NCBI GenBank assembly: GCA_964467985.1
Contig: CAYXTP010000003.1
Location: 186,001 to 250,000, forward strand
Direction: 5' to 3'
Origin: GCA-2720975 sp964467985
GTDB taxonomy: Bacteria > Planctomycetota > UBA1135 > GCA-002686595
DNA length: 64,000 bases
A program made the position numbers and the translations under genes. Below are positions 16,713-25,169 of this stretch, in pieces. The notes below the pieces were generated by a model. It was not told the origin of the DNA, made no database searches, and was given only the letters and a program-made list of their open reading frames with translations. Within the stretch, counting starts at the first letter, position 1. The number at the start of each line of letters is the position of its first letter.

Positions 16713-18959
16713 ATGGCTTCCCCCCAGCACTCACCCGCGAAGCCATCCGACATGGATCGATTGCAGGGCTGGCTCGTGGCCCTGCCTGCCCTGGTGCTAG
16801 CCCTGCCGGGTCGCCTGTCGCTGCTGCGCGACGTGCCCACCACAACGTCGGCCGCCGCGGGCATCCTGGCCCTGGGCTGCTTGCCCTGCTTGGCTCTATT
16901 GGCCCTGCGTCGGCGCCCTGTGCACTTGCGCGGGCTCCTGCCCTGGCTGACCCTTCTGTTGGTAGCCGCCGTGGGTGCGCGTGATGCAGGGGATCCTTTT
17001 GCGGCGCGACGGGCGATGCTGAGTTTGTCGGCGGGGATCGGTTTGATGCTGGCCGGAGCTAGCTTGGGTTCAGAAGGTCGCCGTTCAGTGGTGACGGGGC
17101 TCTGCGTGGCTTGTGGGTTGCTGCTGGCCGACACTCTGGTTGATCGGCTGGGAGACGCAGAGCACCTGCCGCTGGGCAATAGCGGTGATTTGTCGGAGGC
17201 CCTGCTGCCGGGTGCGGTCATCGCCATCGCGAGTTCCGTGTACTGGTCGCGACCCTGGTCGGGTCTTGGGCTCTTGCTGGGTCTGGGGACGATCTTGTTC
17301 ATGGGCGTGACCCCGGTCCTCGCGGGTTTGGTTGCCTTGTTCGGAACAGGCGTCGTGAGTCTGCTTGCCGTGCGCTCCTCGTCGGGAACGACGGCCAACT
17401 GGACGCGCAACCTGCTGTTGATGGGCTTGGGCGGTTGGCTGGTCCTGGCCTCGGGCTTGGGAGGGGCCAGCGAAGCGCAAGACCCGAACCCCCATGCGAC
17501 GGCCGCAGTCAGGACGACCACGGGCGGTTGGAGGGTACGCTCCCTCATCTGGTCTACCCTGCCCAGCGTGGTGAACGAAGCCCCCGTGCTTGGCCACGGC
17601 CCTGGGCAGTTCGCGCGCGTCTACCCCCCCCACCGCGACCCCGCTGAGCTCGCCCTTTCGAGCCACGATCACGCCGAGCCAACCCCGATCGAGGTCGAGC
17701 ACGTCCACAACGACTGGCTGCAACCCTTCGTCGAATGGGGATGGGTGGCGGGTTTCGGGTGGGTGGGATTGCTGCTACTCGCCGCGCGCCGGGCCCTGGC
17801 TTTGCTCTCAGCCTCCCACGGCCCCACGCGCGCCTGCGCCGCGGCGGGTTTGGCCATCTTGATCAATGCCGCATTCAATTCGCCCTTGCTCTACGGAGTG
17901 GCCAGCCCCGCCTGCGCCTGGCCACTGCTGGGGATCTGCCTCGGTTCGACGCCGCCTGCTGGGGCAACAAGTCCACTGAGCCAAATTCGGCAGCGAAGCG
18001 GCAACTTGGCGCCCTGGCTGATCCTGCTGATCCTGCTCGCCAACGCGCGGTCTGCCTACGCCTTCTTTGTCCACGGTGCCGAGTTGGCCGGGGTCGTGAC
18101 AGCACCCGTGGTCGAGCACGACGGTGTATTGAGTCAGTCGCCCGATCAGGTTGGGCCCCACCTTGCGCGTGCCCTGCGCGCGGCCCCCGACTCCGTCGTG
18201 GCGCTGGAAAAGTACTACCAACTGCAGACGGCGACAGGGGTTGAGCCCGCCGAGCGCGCGGTCACCCTCGCGCGCATTCTGAGCGCACGACCCTATTCAT
18301 TCGGTCCCCTGCTCGACCGCGCAATACTGGCCGCCCAACAGGGAGACGACGAGCAGGCCCTAAGGCTCTTCTCATTGGCGCATGACCTCGATCCGCTGCA
18401 TCCGAAGCTGCACCGCAACCGCCTATTGTTGGCTGTGGACGTCGGTAGTCAGGCTGAGGTGCGTGAATTGCTGGCTGCTCTGCCGAGCGCCCTTTCGCCT
18501 GCGCCACAATGGCTCGAAGGGGTGGCGGCCAATGCCCTGCTCAACGGCCGTGTGGCGGTGGGCCGCGACCTCCTGGGAGTTACCGATGACTCCTGGCAAT
18601 TTGGCGAAGCGTTGCTGGCTGAGAGCCAGCTGGCCGGCCGACCCAACACGCCATTGGGGGACGGACTCGTCGCCTCCGGCAACGCCCTGTTTGCACGTGA
18701 CCACGCCAGCCGGGGAGATTTCGAGAGCGCTCTACGTCTGTACCGCCAGGCTATGCGCGGGGCGCAGAGGTACCCGCTCGTACCTGGGGGAGGACAACGG
18801 CTGCGGCTGGAGTTGGCCGCAAGCCTGTGCCGCCTTGACCGAGTGGATGAGGCCAGGGATCTACTTGAAAGCCACAAGGCCAGCAATGTTCGCTACTTGC
18901 GCGAGTTGCCCGTGTGGGCCGGTCAAGCCCTGATCGACGCCGGCTTGCTTGGGGGCTAG
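16713..18959 (+). CDS. O-antigen ligase/polymerase-like membrane protein with TPR tail
   Basis: The 748-residue product has about 10-12 hydrophobic helices in residues 15-460. A long extracytoplasmic loop contains GHGPGQFARVYPP and the HNDWLQPFVEWGW motif near residue 330. That layout is typical of the Wzy_C/O-antigen ligase superfamily, which joins or polymerises surface glycans. The C-terminal part, about residues 480-740, is soluble and looks like degenerate TPR repeats (paired helices rich in Ala, Leu, Arg and Glu). Such fusions are common in Planctomycetota. It follows ftsY by 28 bases and may be co-transcribed, but the function is unrelated. The lipid-linked substrate cannot be told. 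Confidence 0.8.
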   Translation: MASPQHSPAKPSDMDRLQGWLVALPALVLALPGRLSLLRDVPTTTSAAAGILALGCLPCLALLALRRRPVHLRGLLPWLTLLLVAAVGARDAGDPFAARRAMLSLSAGIGLMLAGASLGSEGRRSVVTGLCVACGLLLADTLVDRLGDAEHLPLGNSGDLSEALLPGAVIAIASSVYWSRPWSGLGLLLGLGTILFMGVTPVLAGLVALFGTGVVSLLAVRSSSGTTANWTRNLLLMGLGGWLVLASGLGGASEAQDPNPHATAAVRTTTGGWRVRSLIWSTLPSVVNEAPVLGHGPGQFARVYPPHRDPAELALSSHDHAEPTPIEVEHVHNDWLQPFVEWGWVAGFGWVGLLLLAARRALALLSASHGPTRACAAAGLAILINAAFNSPLLYGVASPACAWPLLGICLGSTPPAGATSPLSQIRQRSGNLAPWLILLILLANARSAYAFFVHGAELAGVVTAPVVEHDGVLSQSPDQVGPHLARALRAAPDSVVALEKYYQLQTATGVEPAERAVTLARILSARPYSFGPLLDRAILAAQQGDDEQALRLFSLAHDLDPLHPKLHRNRLLLAVDVGSQAEVRELLAALPSALSPAPQWLEGVAANALLNGRVAVGRDLLGVTDDSWQFGEALLAESQLAGRPNTPLGDGLVASGNALFARDHASRGDFESALRLYRQAMRGAQRYPLVPGGGQRLRLELAASLCRLDRVDEARDLLESHKASNVRYLRELPVWAGQALIDAGLLGG

Positions 18960-19074
18960 GTCGCGCTGTGGGTCCGCGTCGCGGACATCGGCTCCGGAAG
19001 GGGTCGCCCGCGACCGATCTGGCCAGGCGCATCCAGCGACCGGCGCCGGTAGGAGGTAGAGTCGGTGACTTGAG

Positions 19075-20469
19075 ATGAAAGTCCTCAGCCTACTGCTTGC
19101 GTCCCCCTGCATGCTGCTGGTCAGCCCACGAGTGGCGGTCAGTCAGCGACCCAACGTGCTGCTGATTTGCATCGATGACCTGCGGCCTGAACTGCGGTGT
19201 TTCGGAGCGCAGTACATAAACTCCCCCCACATCGACGCCCTCGCCGCGCGCGGGCGGGCCTTCCAGAACCACTTTGTTCAGGCGCCAACTTGCGGGGCTT
19301 CGCGCTTCACCCTGCTCAGCGGCAAGTACGGTCCCGCGGGGAACGACGCCCTGCTAAAACGCGGCCAGTCCCTGCAGGGCAAGAGCCTGCCCGCCTGGTT
19401 CCGGAGACAGGGATACGAAACGGTATCCGTGGGCAAGGTCTCCCATTTTCCTGGTGGCCGTGCAGGTGCGGACTGGAACGATGAAGCCCGACCAGAGATG
19501 CCCGGAGCTTGGGATCGACACCTCATGCCTAGTGGCGACTGGCAGCACCCGCGCGGGGCCATGCATGGCCTAGCCAACGGGGAGATCCGCAAGCGTGCCG
19601 GAGACATGGCCGTGTTTCAGTCTTTCGAGGGGCCCGATGAGACCTACCCCGATGGACTGATCACGAACGAAGCCCTGGAGCAGATGACCGCGCTGGCCGA
19701 AACCGAGGCGCCGTTCTTCCTCGCGGTCGGCTTGATTCGTCCTCACCTGCCATTCGGCGCTCCTGCCAAGTACATGGAGCCCTACCGCGAAGCCCAGCTG
19801 CCCCCCACACCCCATCCTTCAAAACCGGCGGGCAAGACGACCTGGCACAACTCGGGCGAGTTCATGAAGTACAAGCGCTGGAAGCGCGATCCCAACGGCG
19901 ATGCGGACTTCGCCTTGGAAGTGCGCAAGCACTACGCCGCTTGCGTGAGCTACGCAGACGCCATGGTAGGGCGCCTGATGGCGCAGCTCGACGAGTTGGG
20001 CCTGCGGGACAACACCTTGGTCGTGCTGTGGGGTGACCACGGCTGGCACCTGGGCGAGCACGCCATCTGGGGCAAGCATTCGCTCTTCGAGGAATCCCTG
20101 CGCTCGCCCTTGATTGTCAGTTACCCCCACATGCCTTCCCCCGGAACATCGACCGCGGCCTTGGTCGAGACCCTGGATATCTTCCCCACCCTCTGCGAGC
20201 TCGCGGGCCTCGAGACGCCAGATGGCCTAGACGGAGAGTCGCTGGGCTCCATCCTGGACGACCCGTCGGCCAAGGGCCACGCGGCCTATGGCTACAAGCC
20301 GGGTGCGCGCACGGTCCGCACACAAACTCATCGCCTGGTGATGCATGCAGACGGACAACTCGAGCTCTACGACCACAGAACCGATGCCGGCGAAACGCAC
20401 AATCTGGCCGCGCAGCAAGCGCTGATCGCCGAACGACTGAGCCAGCAGCTGCTCGACCGGTTGCAGTAG
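19075..20469 (+). CDS. Exported sulfatase, iduronate-2-sulfatase-like
   Basis: The product is a formylglycine-dependent type I sulfatase of 464 residues. A signal peptide covers about residues 1-23. The metal-binding pair Asp34-Asp35 lies in LLICIDDLRPEL. The active-site signature is CGASR at 73-77, where Cys73 would be converted to formylglycine; Ala replaces the more common Pro. The C-terminal motif GDHGWHLGEHAIWGKHSLFEE is typical of the iduronate-2-sulfatase/choline-sulfatase branch. It probably desulfates an algal or host polysaccharide in the periplasm or outside the cell. It is monocistronic here and convergent with the YfhO-like gene. No formylglycine-generating enzyme is in the window. 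Confidence 0.9.
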   Translation: MKVLSLLLASPCMLLVSPRVAVSQRPNVLLICIDDLRPELRCFGAQYINSPHIDALAARGRAFQNHFVQAPTCGASRFTLLSGKYGPAGNDALLKRGQSLQGKSLPAWFRRQGYETVSVGKVSHFPGGRAGADWNDEARPEMPGAWDRHLMPSGDWQHPRGAMHGLANGEIRKRAGDMAVFQSFEGPDETYPDGLITNEALEQMTALAETEAPFFLAVGLIRPHLPFGAPAKYMEPYREAQLPPTPHPSKPAGKTTWHNSGEFMKYKRWKRDPNGDADFALEVRKHYAACVSYADAMVGRLMAQLDELGLRDNTLVVLWGDHGWHLGEHAIWGKHSLFEESLRSPLIVSYPHMPSPGTSTAALVETLDIFPTLCELAGLETPDGLDGESLGSILDDPSAKGHAAYGYKPGARTVRTQTHRLVMHADGQLELYDHRTDAGETHNLAAQQALIAERLSQQLLDRLQ

Positions 20470-20524
20470 GGTGGCGGGGGAGGGAGTCACGCGGCTGGCG
20501 AGTAGGTGATCCGAACCGAATGCC

Positions 20525-23398
20525 TCATGCCGGTCGACCACGGCTGGGCCGCCGGAAGCGAAGTACGGTAAACGCTAGCGACCCCAAGCCCAGGCTCCAA
20601 ACCCACCACACCCAGGGCCAGCAGGTGGGTCGAAACTTGAACACGACTGTGTGCTCACCAGAATCCAACGGCACACCGCGCAGCAAGCTGTTCACGGTCC
20701 AGACCTCGCTCAAGTCGCCGTCGACCGTGGCCCTCCAGCCCGGGTAGTCCTGTTCGCAGAGGACCAGCAGCCCCTGGCCATCCAGAGTCACAGTCAACTC
20801 GACCCGCTCAGGTTCGAAGCCCAGCACTTGCACGGAACTGGACTCGAAGGGCTCCGACACGGACCAGGAACGGCCCTCGGCCAGAAAGGCTTGGGTCCTC
20901 GGATTGAACGTTCCCGGGTCCGCCAAGACCTGCTCGCGATCCACGATCTGGTTGACGCAGAATGCACGCGGCAAGGGGTCGCGGGCCCGGTAGATGAAGA
21001 CCTCGGCAGCCGCGCCCGCCTCTGCTGTTGCCCCCGACGGACCCGCGACCCATTCCCAGTCCTCCGAACCGGCGGCCCCAAAGAGCGGAGCTGCGGTGAC
21101 CAGGTACTCGCAACCGAGCAACCGCAACGCTGGCGAGTTCAAGTCGACCCCACGCGCGTTCCAATCGAGCAGAGGACCGCGGCCCGGCAACTGAGCAAAG
21201 GGCTTGAAGCCGTCGAAACTCGCCACGTCCATGGCGTCGTAGCCGTCGAGCCCCACCAGTCCATGCACGATGCCGGTGTTGTAGGGCAGGACCCCCGGAC
21301 CGCCTAAGAATCGCCCCGGTAGAAGGACCGACTCTTGATCGGCACGCAACCAACTCGTGGTTGCCGTGTCCGGAAAAACGCGCGCTCGTGAGCTGGCCGG
21401 ATTGCGCTCATGGCCCACCCACAGACCCTGGAGCAGCGCGAGGCCCAACAGGATCGCGACCCACCCACCCTGGCCGAACGTCCCAACACCCAGCCAAAGG
21501 GCAAGAATCACGGCGCCCCACAGCGCGCTGTCGATTCCGGTGTGGGCAGGAAGTGAGACGCGTGTGCCGCCCAGCAGGCGACTGCCCACCAGGCGGACTT
21601 CACCCGACGTGGTCAGTGCCAGAACCTCCAACGTGAAGGTCCACTGACCTGCGGGGAGTTGCGCGGCCTCCAATTGGGGACTGGAGAAGGTCACGCTGTC
21701 CTGAGGAGCGCCCGGGTGCAGAGTCAGAGGATCTGTCTGCGCGTCTAGCCCAAGACGCAGGGTGGCGCCCTCACGCGGCTCACCCGACCGGTCGAGACTC
21801 TCCACGCGCAAGACGAGGCGTTCGAAAGGCAAACCGCGGTGAATCCAACCTCGCAGTTGCAAATTGCGACCATCGGACTCGGAAGGCAGGGGTTCGACCA
21901 GGCCGTGCAGGGAGTCCGCAGGACTCGCCTGGGGAAGGGATGCCGAAGAGCTGGAAAGCACGTTCCAGAGGGGCAAGTGCATGGCCAGCAGCACCAGAGC
22001 CAAGAGCGAGGCGGCAGCCCGCCGTGGCCAGGCGTTGCGAACTCCGAGCCCGTCACCTGCCAGCAATGCCAATCCCAGGCAGGACACCACGGCCGCGCGA
22101 CTCCCAGCGCCCTCGCCCAGCACGGGCAGACCCCGCCACAACCACCGGATTCCGTCCAGGTCGAGGCTGAGCCCCAAGGCCAACAGGGTGCCCAGGGCGA
22201 TCGCCCCACGACCGCGCAGACGACCGCTAGAAGCGAGTACAGAGACACAGGCCAAACCCAGGGCCACGGCGTTGACCCAGGTCGACGACTGCTCGACGAA
22301 GTCGCCGCCCCCTTGGTAGCCCCCCCACCCGGGCAGTCCATGCAGGCCAGGTAGGAAGAGCAGACTGCGTGACTCCGGGCCAGCGCGTAGAGTCAAGAGC
22401 CACAGACCGACAAACAGCCCGAGTGCTCCGCCTACACGCCCGGCCTGTCCACGACGAGCGAGTCGCAGACCCGCCGCGCTGACAAGAATGAGAGCCAACC
22501 CAGCCGGACCCAGGCCGGCCGCTGGCGTCACGGCCTGGCGCGCGAGTCGTGCTCCGGAATGCCCCAGGTATTCGAGGAAGGGGAAGATGGAGGGTGCTGC
22601 GAGCGCCAGTCCAAGTCCAATACCGAGGGCGGCCCGTCGACCGCCATCGCGGTCGAGCATGTACAGGCGCGCCGTCCACAGGCCGGCAGCCACCAAGCAG
22701 AAGAACGCCGTCTCCGGGTGACCCCCGAGCCATGTGAGGAGCGTCGCCAAGCACACACTCGCTGGCCCCCACCGACTGGCCCGGCCGCTGCAGCGCTCAA
22801 GAGACCAGATCAGCCAGGGCAAGATGGGCGCCACGTGTCCGAGGCTATGGCCCAACCAACCGACTACAAATCCGGAGGTCTGAAAGGTCACCGCGACGAG
22901 GACCGATGAGGCCACAGACAAGCCCAGCGTGCGGGCCAAGAGCCACGCGCCGAAGCCGGCAGCAAACAGTCGGCCCAGGGCCAACCAGGCGAGACCGTGA
23001 TCGAACGCCTCACGACCTCCCAGGCGCTCCAACAATCCCAACACCATCACCTCTGGATCCAGCACACCCCACTGCGGATTGGCGAGAGAGGGCACGCCCG
23101 CGTGGATGTCCGGGTTCCACATGGACAATTCGCCCCTCGCCCAGCGCTGAGCCACCTGCCTGTAGGCCGGGTAAAACACCATGGCCTGATCTGACAGGTC
23201 AGGCGCTCGGGGCGGGCTCAAGTCCTCCTCGAGCACCGCGCTCCAGGGCAGGTGTCTCGCGGGTTGATCCAGGGCCAGCTGCACCCGGTCACTGTCCCAG
23301 AGCGATGGCCCGATCTGCAGGCAGGCGAGGCCCAGGATCAGCAGAATGACCCAGCGCGTGGGCCTCGCCTGGGTTGATTCGGGGAGAGTGGAGTCCAT
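20525..23398 (-). CDS. YfhO-like large membrane protein
   Basis: The chosen ATG at 23398 gives 957 residues. The frame is open 102 codons further upstream, but that part runs antisense through the divergent glycosyltransferase gene. The protein has a first helix at about residues 18-35 and then a dozen more hydrophobic helices up to about residue 700. A soluble C-terminal domain of about 220 residues follows, with the phrases GLDGYDAMDVASFDGF and LLRGVPLDSGEHTVVFKF, then a last helix and a basic tail. This layout matches the bacterial membrane protein YfhO family (GT-C-like), linked in Firmicutes to glycosylation of cell-wall polymers. It is divergent from a GT2 glycosyltransferase of the kind that makes lipid-phosphate sugars. 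That pairing supports a glycosylation role, but it is inference. Confidence 0.78.
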   Translation of the reverse strand: MDSTLPESTQARPTRWVILLILGLACLQIGPSLWDSDRVQLALDQPARHLPWSAVLEEDLSPPRAPDLSDQAMVFYPAYRQVAQRWARGELSMWNPDIHAGVPSLANPQWGVLDPEVMVLGLLERLGGREAFDHGLAWLALGRLFAAGFGAWLLARTLGLSVASSVLVAVTFQTSGFVVGWLGHSLGHVAPILPWLIWSLERCSGRASRWGPASVCLATLLTWLGGHPETAFFCLVAAGLWTARLYMLDRDGGRRAALGIGLGLALAAPSIFPFLEYLGHSGARLARQAVTPAAGLGPAGLALILVSAAGLRLARRGQAGRVGGALGLFVGLWLLTLRAGPESRSLLFLPGLHGLPGWGGYQGGGDFVEQSSTWVNAVALGLACVSVLASSGRLRGRGAIALGTLLALGLSLDLDGIRWLWRGLPVLGEGAGSRAAVVSCLGLALLAGDGLGVRNAWPRRAAASLLALVLLAMHLPLWNVLSSSSASLPQASPADSLHGLVEPLPSESDGRNLQLRGWIHRGLPFERLVLRVESLDRSGEPREGATLRLGLDAQTDPLTLHPGAPQDSVTFSSPQLEAAQLPAGQWTFTLEVLALTTSGEVRLVGSRLLGGTRVSLPAHTGIDSALWGAVILALWLGVGTFGQGGWVAILLGLALLQGLWVGHERNPASSRARVFPDTATTSWLRADQESVLLPGRFLGGPGVLPYNTGIVHGLVGLDGYDAMDVASFDGFKPFAQLPGRGPLLDWNARGVDLNSPALRLLGCEYLVTAAPLFGAAGSEDWEWVAGPSGATAEAGAAAEVFIYRARDPLPRAFCVNQIVDREQVLADPGTFNPRTQAFLAEGRSWSVSEPFESSSVQVLGFEPERVELTVTLDGQGLLVLCEQDYPGWRATVDGDLSEVWTVNSLLRGVPLDSGEHTVVFKFRPTCWPWVWWVWSLGLGSLAFTVLRFRRPSRGRPA

Positions 23399-23470
23399 TG
23401 CTGGATTAGGAGTGGAAGCGCGCGGCTCCGAGGAGGATGCTGCCGATCCCGGCCGACGAATGCCACTTCC

Positions 23471-24397
23471 ATGACGTCCCCTCCCTCTCGACCCAGATGG
23501 CCCCTGCGTGCCACCCCTTCCCTGGGCAGCATGAGCCTGGTGTTGCCCGTCTACGATGAAGAAGCGGTGCTGGATGCCTCCATTCCTCAGCTCCTGCGGA
23601 CCCTGGGTGCTTGGGACCTGGAACTGCTGGTGGTGGATGACGGCTCGAGGGACAGCAGCGCCGCCATCGTTCGTCGCTGGGCCCAACGAGACGGACGAGT
23701 GCATCTCCTGCAGTTGATTGGCAACCGGGGCAAGGGCGCGGCCGTGCGCGCCGGGCTAGCCAGGGCACGCGGGGATTCCATCCTCGTAACGGACGCAGAC
23801 CTTTCGGCAGATCCCGCGTGTGCCTGGAAATTGGTCAAAGCGCTTGAGACGGGGGCCGACGTGGTATTCGGCAGCCGCAGAACCCAGGGTGCCCGTTTGG
23901 AGCAACGCCAACCCCGGCTGCGCGAGGAACTCGGCCGCGGCTTCACGGCCCTCACCAATCGGATGTTTGGTCTGGGCTTGACGGACTTGACCTGTGGGTT
24001 CAAGGCGCTCAATCAAGCGGCCGCCAGGGCCCTGGTTTCGTGCACACGCGTGGAGGGCTGGGCCTTCGACGTCGAATGGGCCGTTTGTGCGCGGGCTCAG
24101 GGCTTTCGACTGGAGGAGGTTCCCGTGCGCTGGTCTCATCAACCCGACAGCAAGGTCAGGGTGGCACGAGCGGTGTTCTCTTCGCTCCTGGAGCTGAAGC
24201 AGATCTGGCGCGCGGCTCGGCGCGGCCAGTACTCGGATCGCGAATGGAGAACAGGATCTTTACGAGATCACCACAGTGTGCACACCGAGGACCCCCGTAG
24301 GAACGAACGCGCTCGCAGCTTAGAGGAGTTCCCCCTGCCCCCGGAGAACGGTGGCGTTACCATTCCCTCTCCCATTCCGCCCCTACACCATGTCTGA
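23471..24397 (+). CDS. GT2 glycosyltransferase, polyprenyl-phosphate sugar synthase-like
   Basis: The 308-residue product is a family-2 glycosyltransferase of the dolichyl/undecaprenyl-phosphate mannose or glucose synthase type. It shows SLVLPVYDEE, the nucleotide-binding VVDDGSRDSS, NRGKGAAVRAGLARARGD, the DxD-like TDADLSADP and a late DLTCGFKAL segment. No C-terminal membrane helices follow; the last 60 residues are polar. The ATG at 23471 is used, but an ATG at residue 21 would also fit the conserved start. It is divergent from the YfhO-like gene by 72 bases and overlaps the response-regulator gene by eight bases, so it heads a five-gene operon. Confidence 0.88.
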   Translation: MTSPPSRPRWPLRATPSLGSMSLVLPVYDEEAVLDASIPQLLRTLGAWDLELLVVDDGSRDSSAAIVRRWAQRDGRVHLLQLIGNRGKGAAVRAGLARARGDSILVTDADLSADPACAWKLVKALETGADVVFGSRRTQGARLEQRQPRLREELGRGFTALTNRMFGLGLTDLTCGFKALNQAAARALVSCTRVEGWAFDVEWAVCARAQGFRLEEVPVRWSHQPDSKVRVARAVFSSLLELKQIWRAARRGQYSDREWRTGSLRDHHSVHTEDPRRNERARSLEEFPLPPENGGVTIPSPIPPLHHV

Positions 24398-25169
24398 ATC
24401 CAGCCCCCACGTCTCCGGTTCTTCCGAGCCCAATGCCGACCTCGGCACCCCGTCCACAGGCACCCCGTCCACAGGCACCTCGACCAAGACCGTTTTGGTC
24501 ATCGAGGACGAGCAAGCCTTGGCCCTAGGGTTGCGCGATGCCCTTGAACACGCCGGCTACCGGGCCCACCTGTGCTTGGACGGCAGCTCGGCCGCTGCGG
24601 CCATCGCCGAACACCGCCCCGACCTCCTGGTCTTGGACCTGATGCTGCCCGGCAAGAGTGGCTTGGACATCCTGCGAGACCTGCGCCAGGCAGGTAGCAA
24701 GGTGCGAGTCCTGATCCTGTCGGCCTTGGCCAGCGAGGAGGACCTGCTGGCTGGCTTCCAGCTCGGGGCGGACGACTACATGAAGAAGCCCTTCTCCCCG
24801 CGCGAGTTGATCGCCCGTGTGGAGTCCCAGTTCCGCAGGGTCGAGCTCGATACTGCTCCGCCGGAGATGCTTGAACTACCCGATGGCATTCGCGTGGACC
24901 TGGCTCGCCTTGAGGTGCACCGCGATGGACAGGTCATTCCGCTCACGCCGCGCGAGGGAGACATGCTCACGTATCTGATCCGCAACCACGACCGGGTCGT
25001 CACACGCGATGACCTGTTGCTTGATGTGTGGCACTACAAGAGTGCCAACGTGGAGACGCGTACGGTGGACATCCACATCGTCGGCCTACGACGCAAAGTG
25101 GAGCCTAACCCGTCCGAGCCCACCCTCATTCAAACGGTACGCGGCAAGGGCTACCGGTGGTACAGCTGA
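24390..25169 (+). CDS. OmpR/PhoB-family response regulator
   Basis: The 259-residue product has a REC domain (about 35-150) and a C-terminal winged-helix DNA-binding domain (about 165-258). The acidic pocket is in VIEDEQALALG, the phosphoacceptor is Asp83 in LLVLDLMLPGKSG, and the switch Lys lies in KKPFSPREL. The winged helix ends in the typical TVRGKGYRW. A low-complexity stretch with GTPST repeats precedes the REC domain, encoded by a 15-base tandem repeat. The ATG at 24390 overlaps the upstream stop. A GTG at 24351 with GGAG four bases upstream is an alternative that adds 13 residues. The histidine kinase gene overlaps its 3' end by 13 bases. Confidence 0.93.
   Translation: MSESSPHVSGSSEPNADLGTPSTGTPSTGTSTKTVLVIEDEQALALGLRDALEHAGYRAHLCLDGSSAAAAIAEHRPDLLVLDLMLPGKSGLDILRDLRQAGSKVRVLILSALASEEDLLAGFQLGADDYMKKPFSPRELIARVESQFRRVELDTAPPEMLELPDGIRVDLARLEVHRDGQVIPLTPREGDMLTYLIRNHDRVVTRDDLLLDVWHYKSANVETRTVDIHIVGLRRKVEPNPSEPTLIQTVRGKGYRWYS
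24444..24473 (+). repeat. 15-bp tandem repeat (two copies) inside the response-regulator gene
   Basis: GGCACCCCGTCCACA occurs at 24444-24458 and again at 24459-24473, followed by a partial third copy. It encodes the repeated GTPST linker before the REC domain and is in frame, so copy-number changes would only alter linker length. Confidence 0.8.

Noticed and set aside
16658..17548. A 296-codon minus-strand frame
   Set aside because: Antisense to the O-antigen ligase-like gene; Arg/Ser/Pro-rich shadow without a fold pattern.
23399..23704. N-terminal extension of the YfhO-like protein
   Set aside because: It overlaps the conserved 5' part of the divergent glycosyltransferase and lacks a membrane or domain pattern.
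24444..24473. Tandem 15-bp repeat as a possible phase-variation switch
   Set aside because: The unit is a multiple of three, so copy changes keep the frame; it only lengthens a linker.
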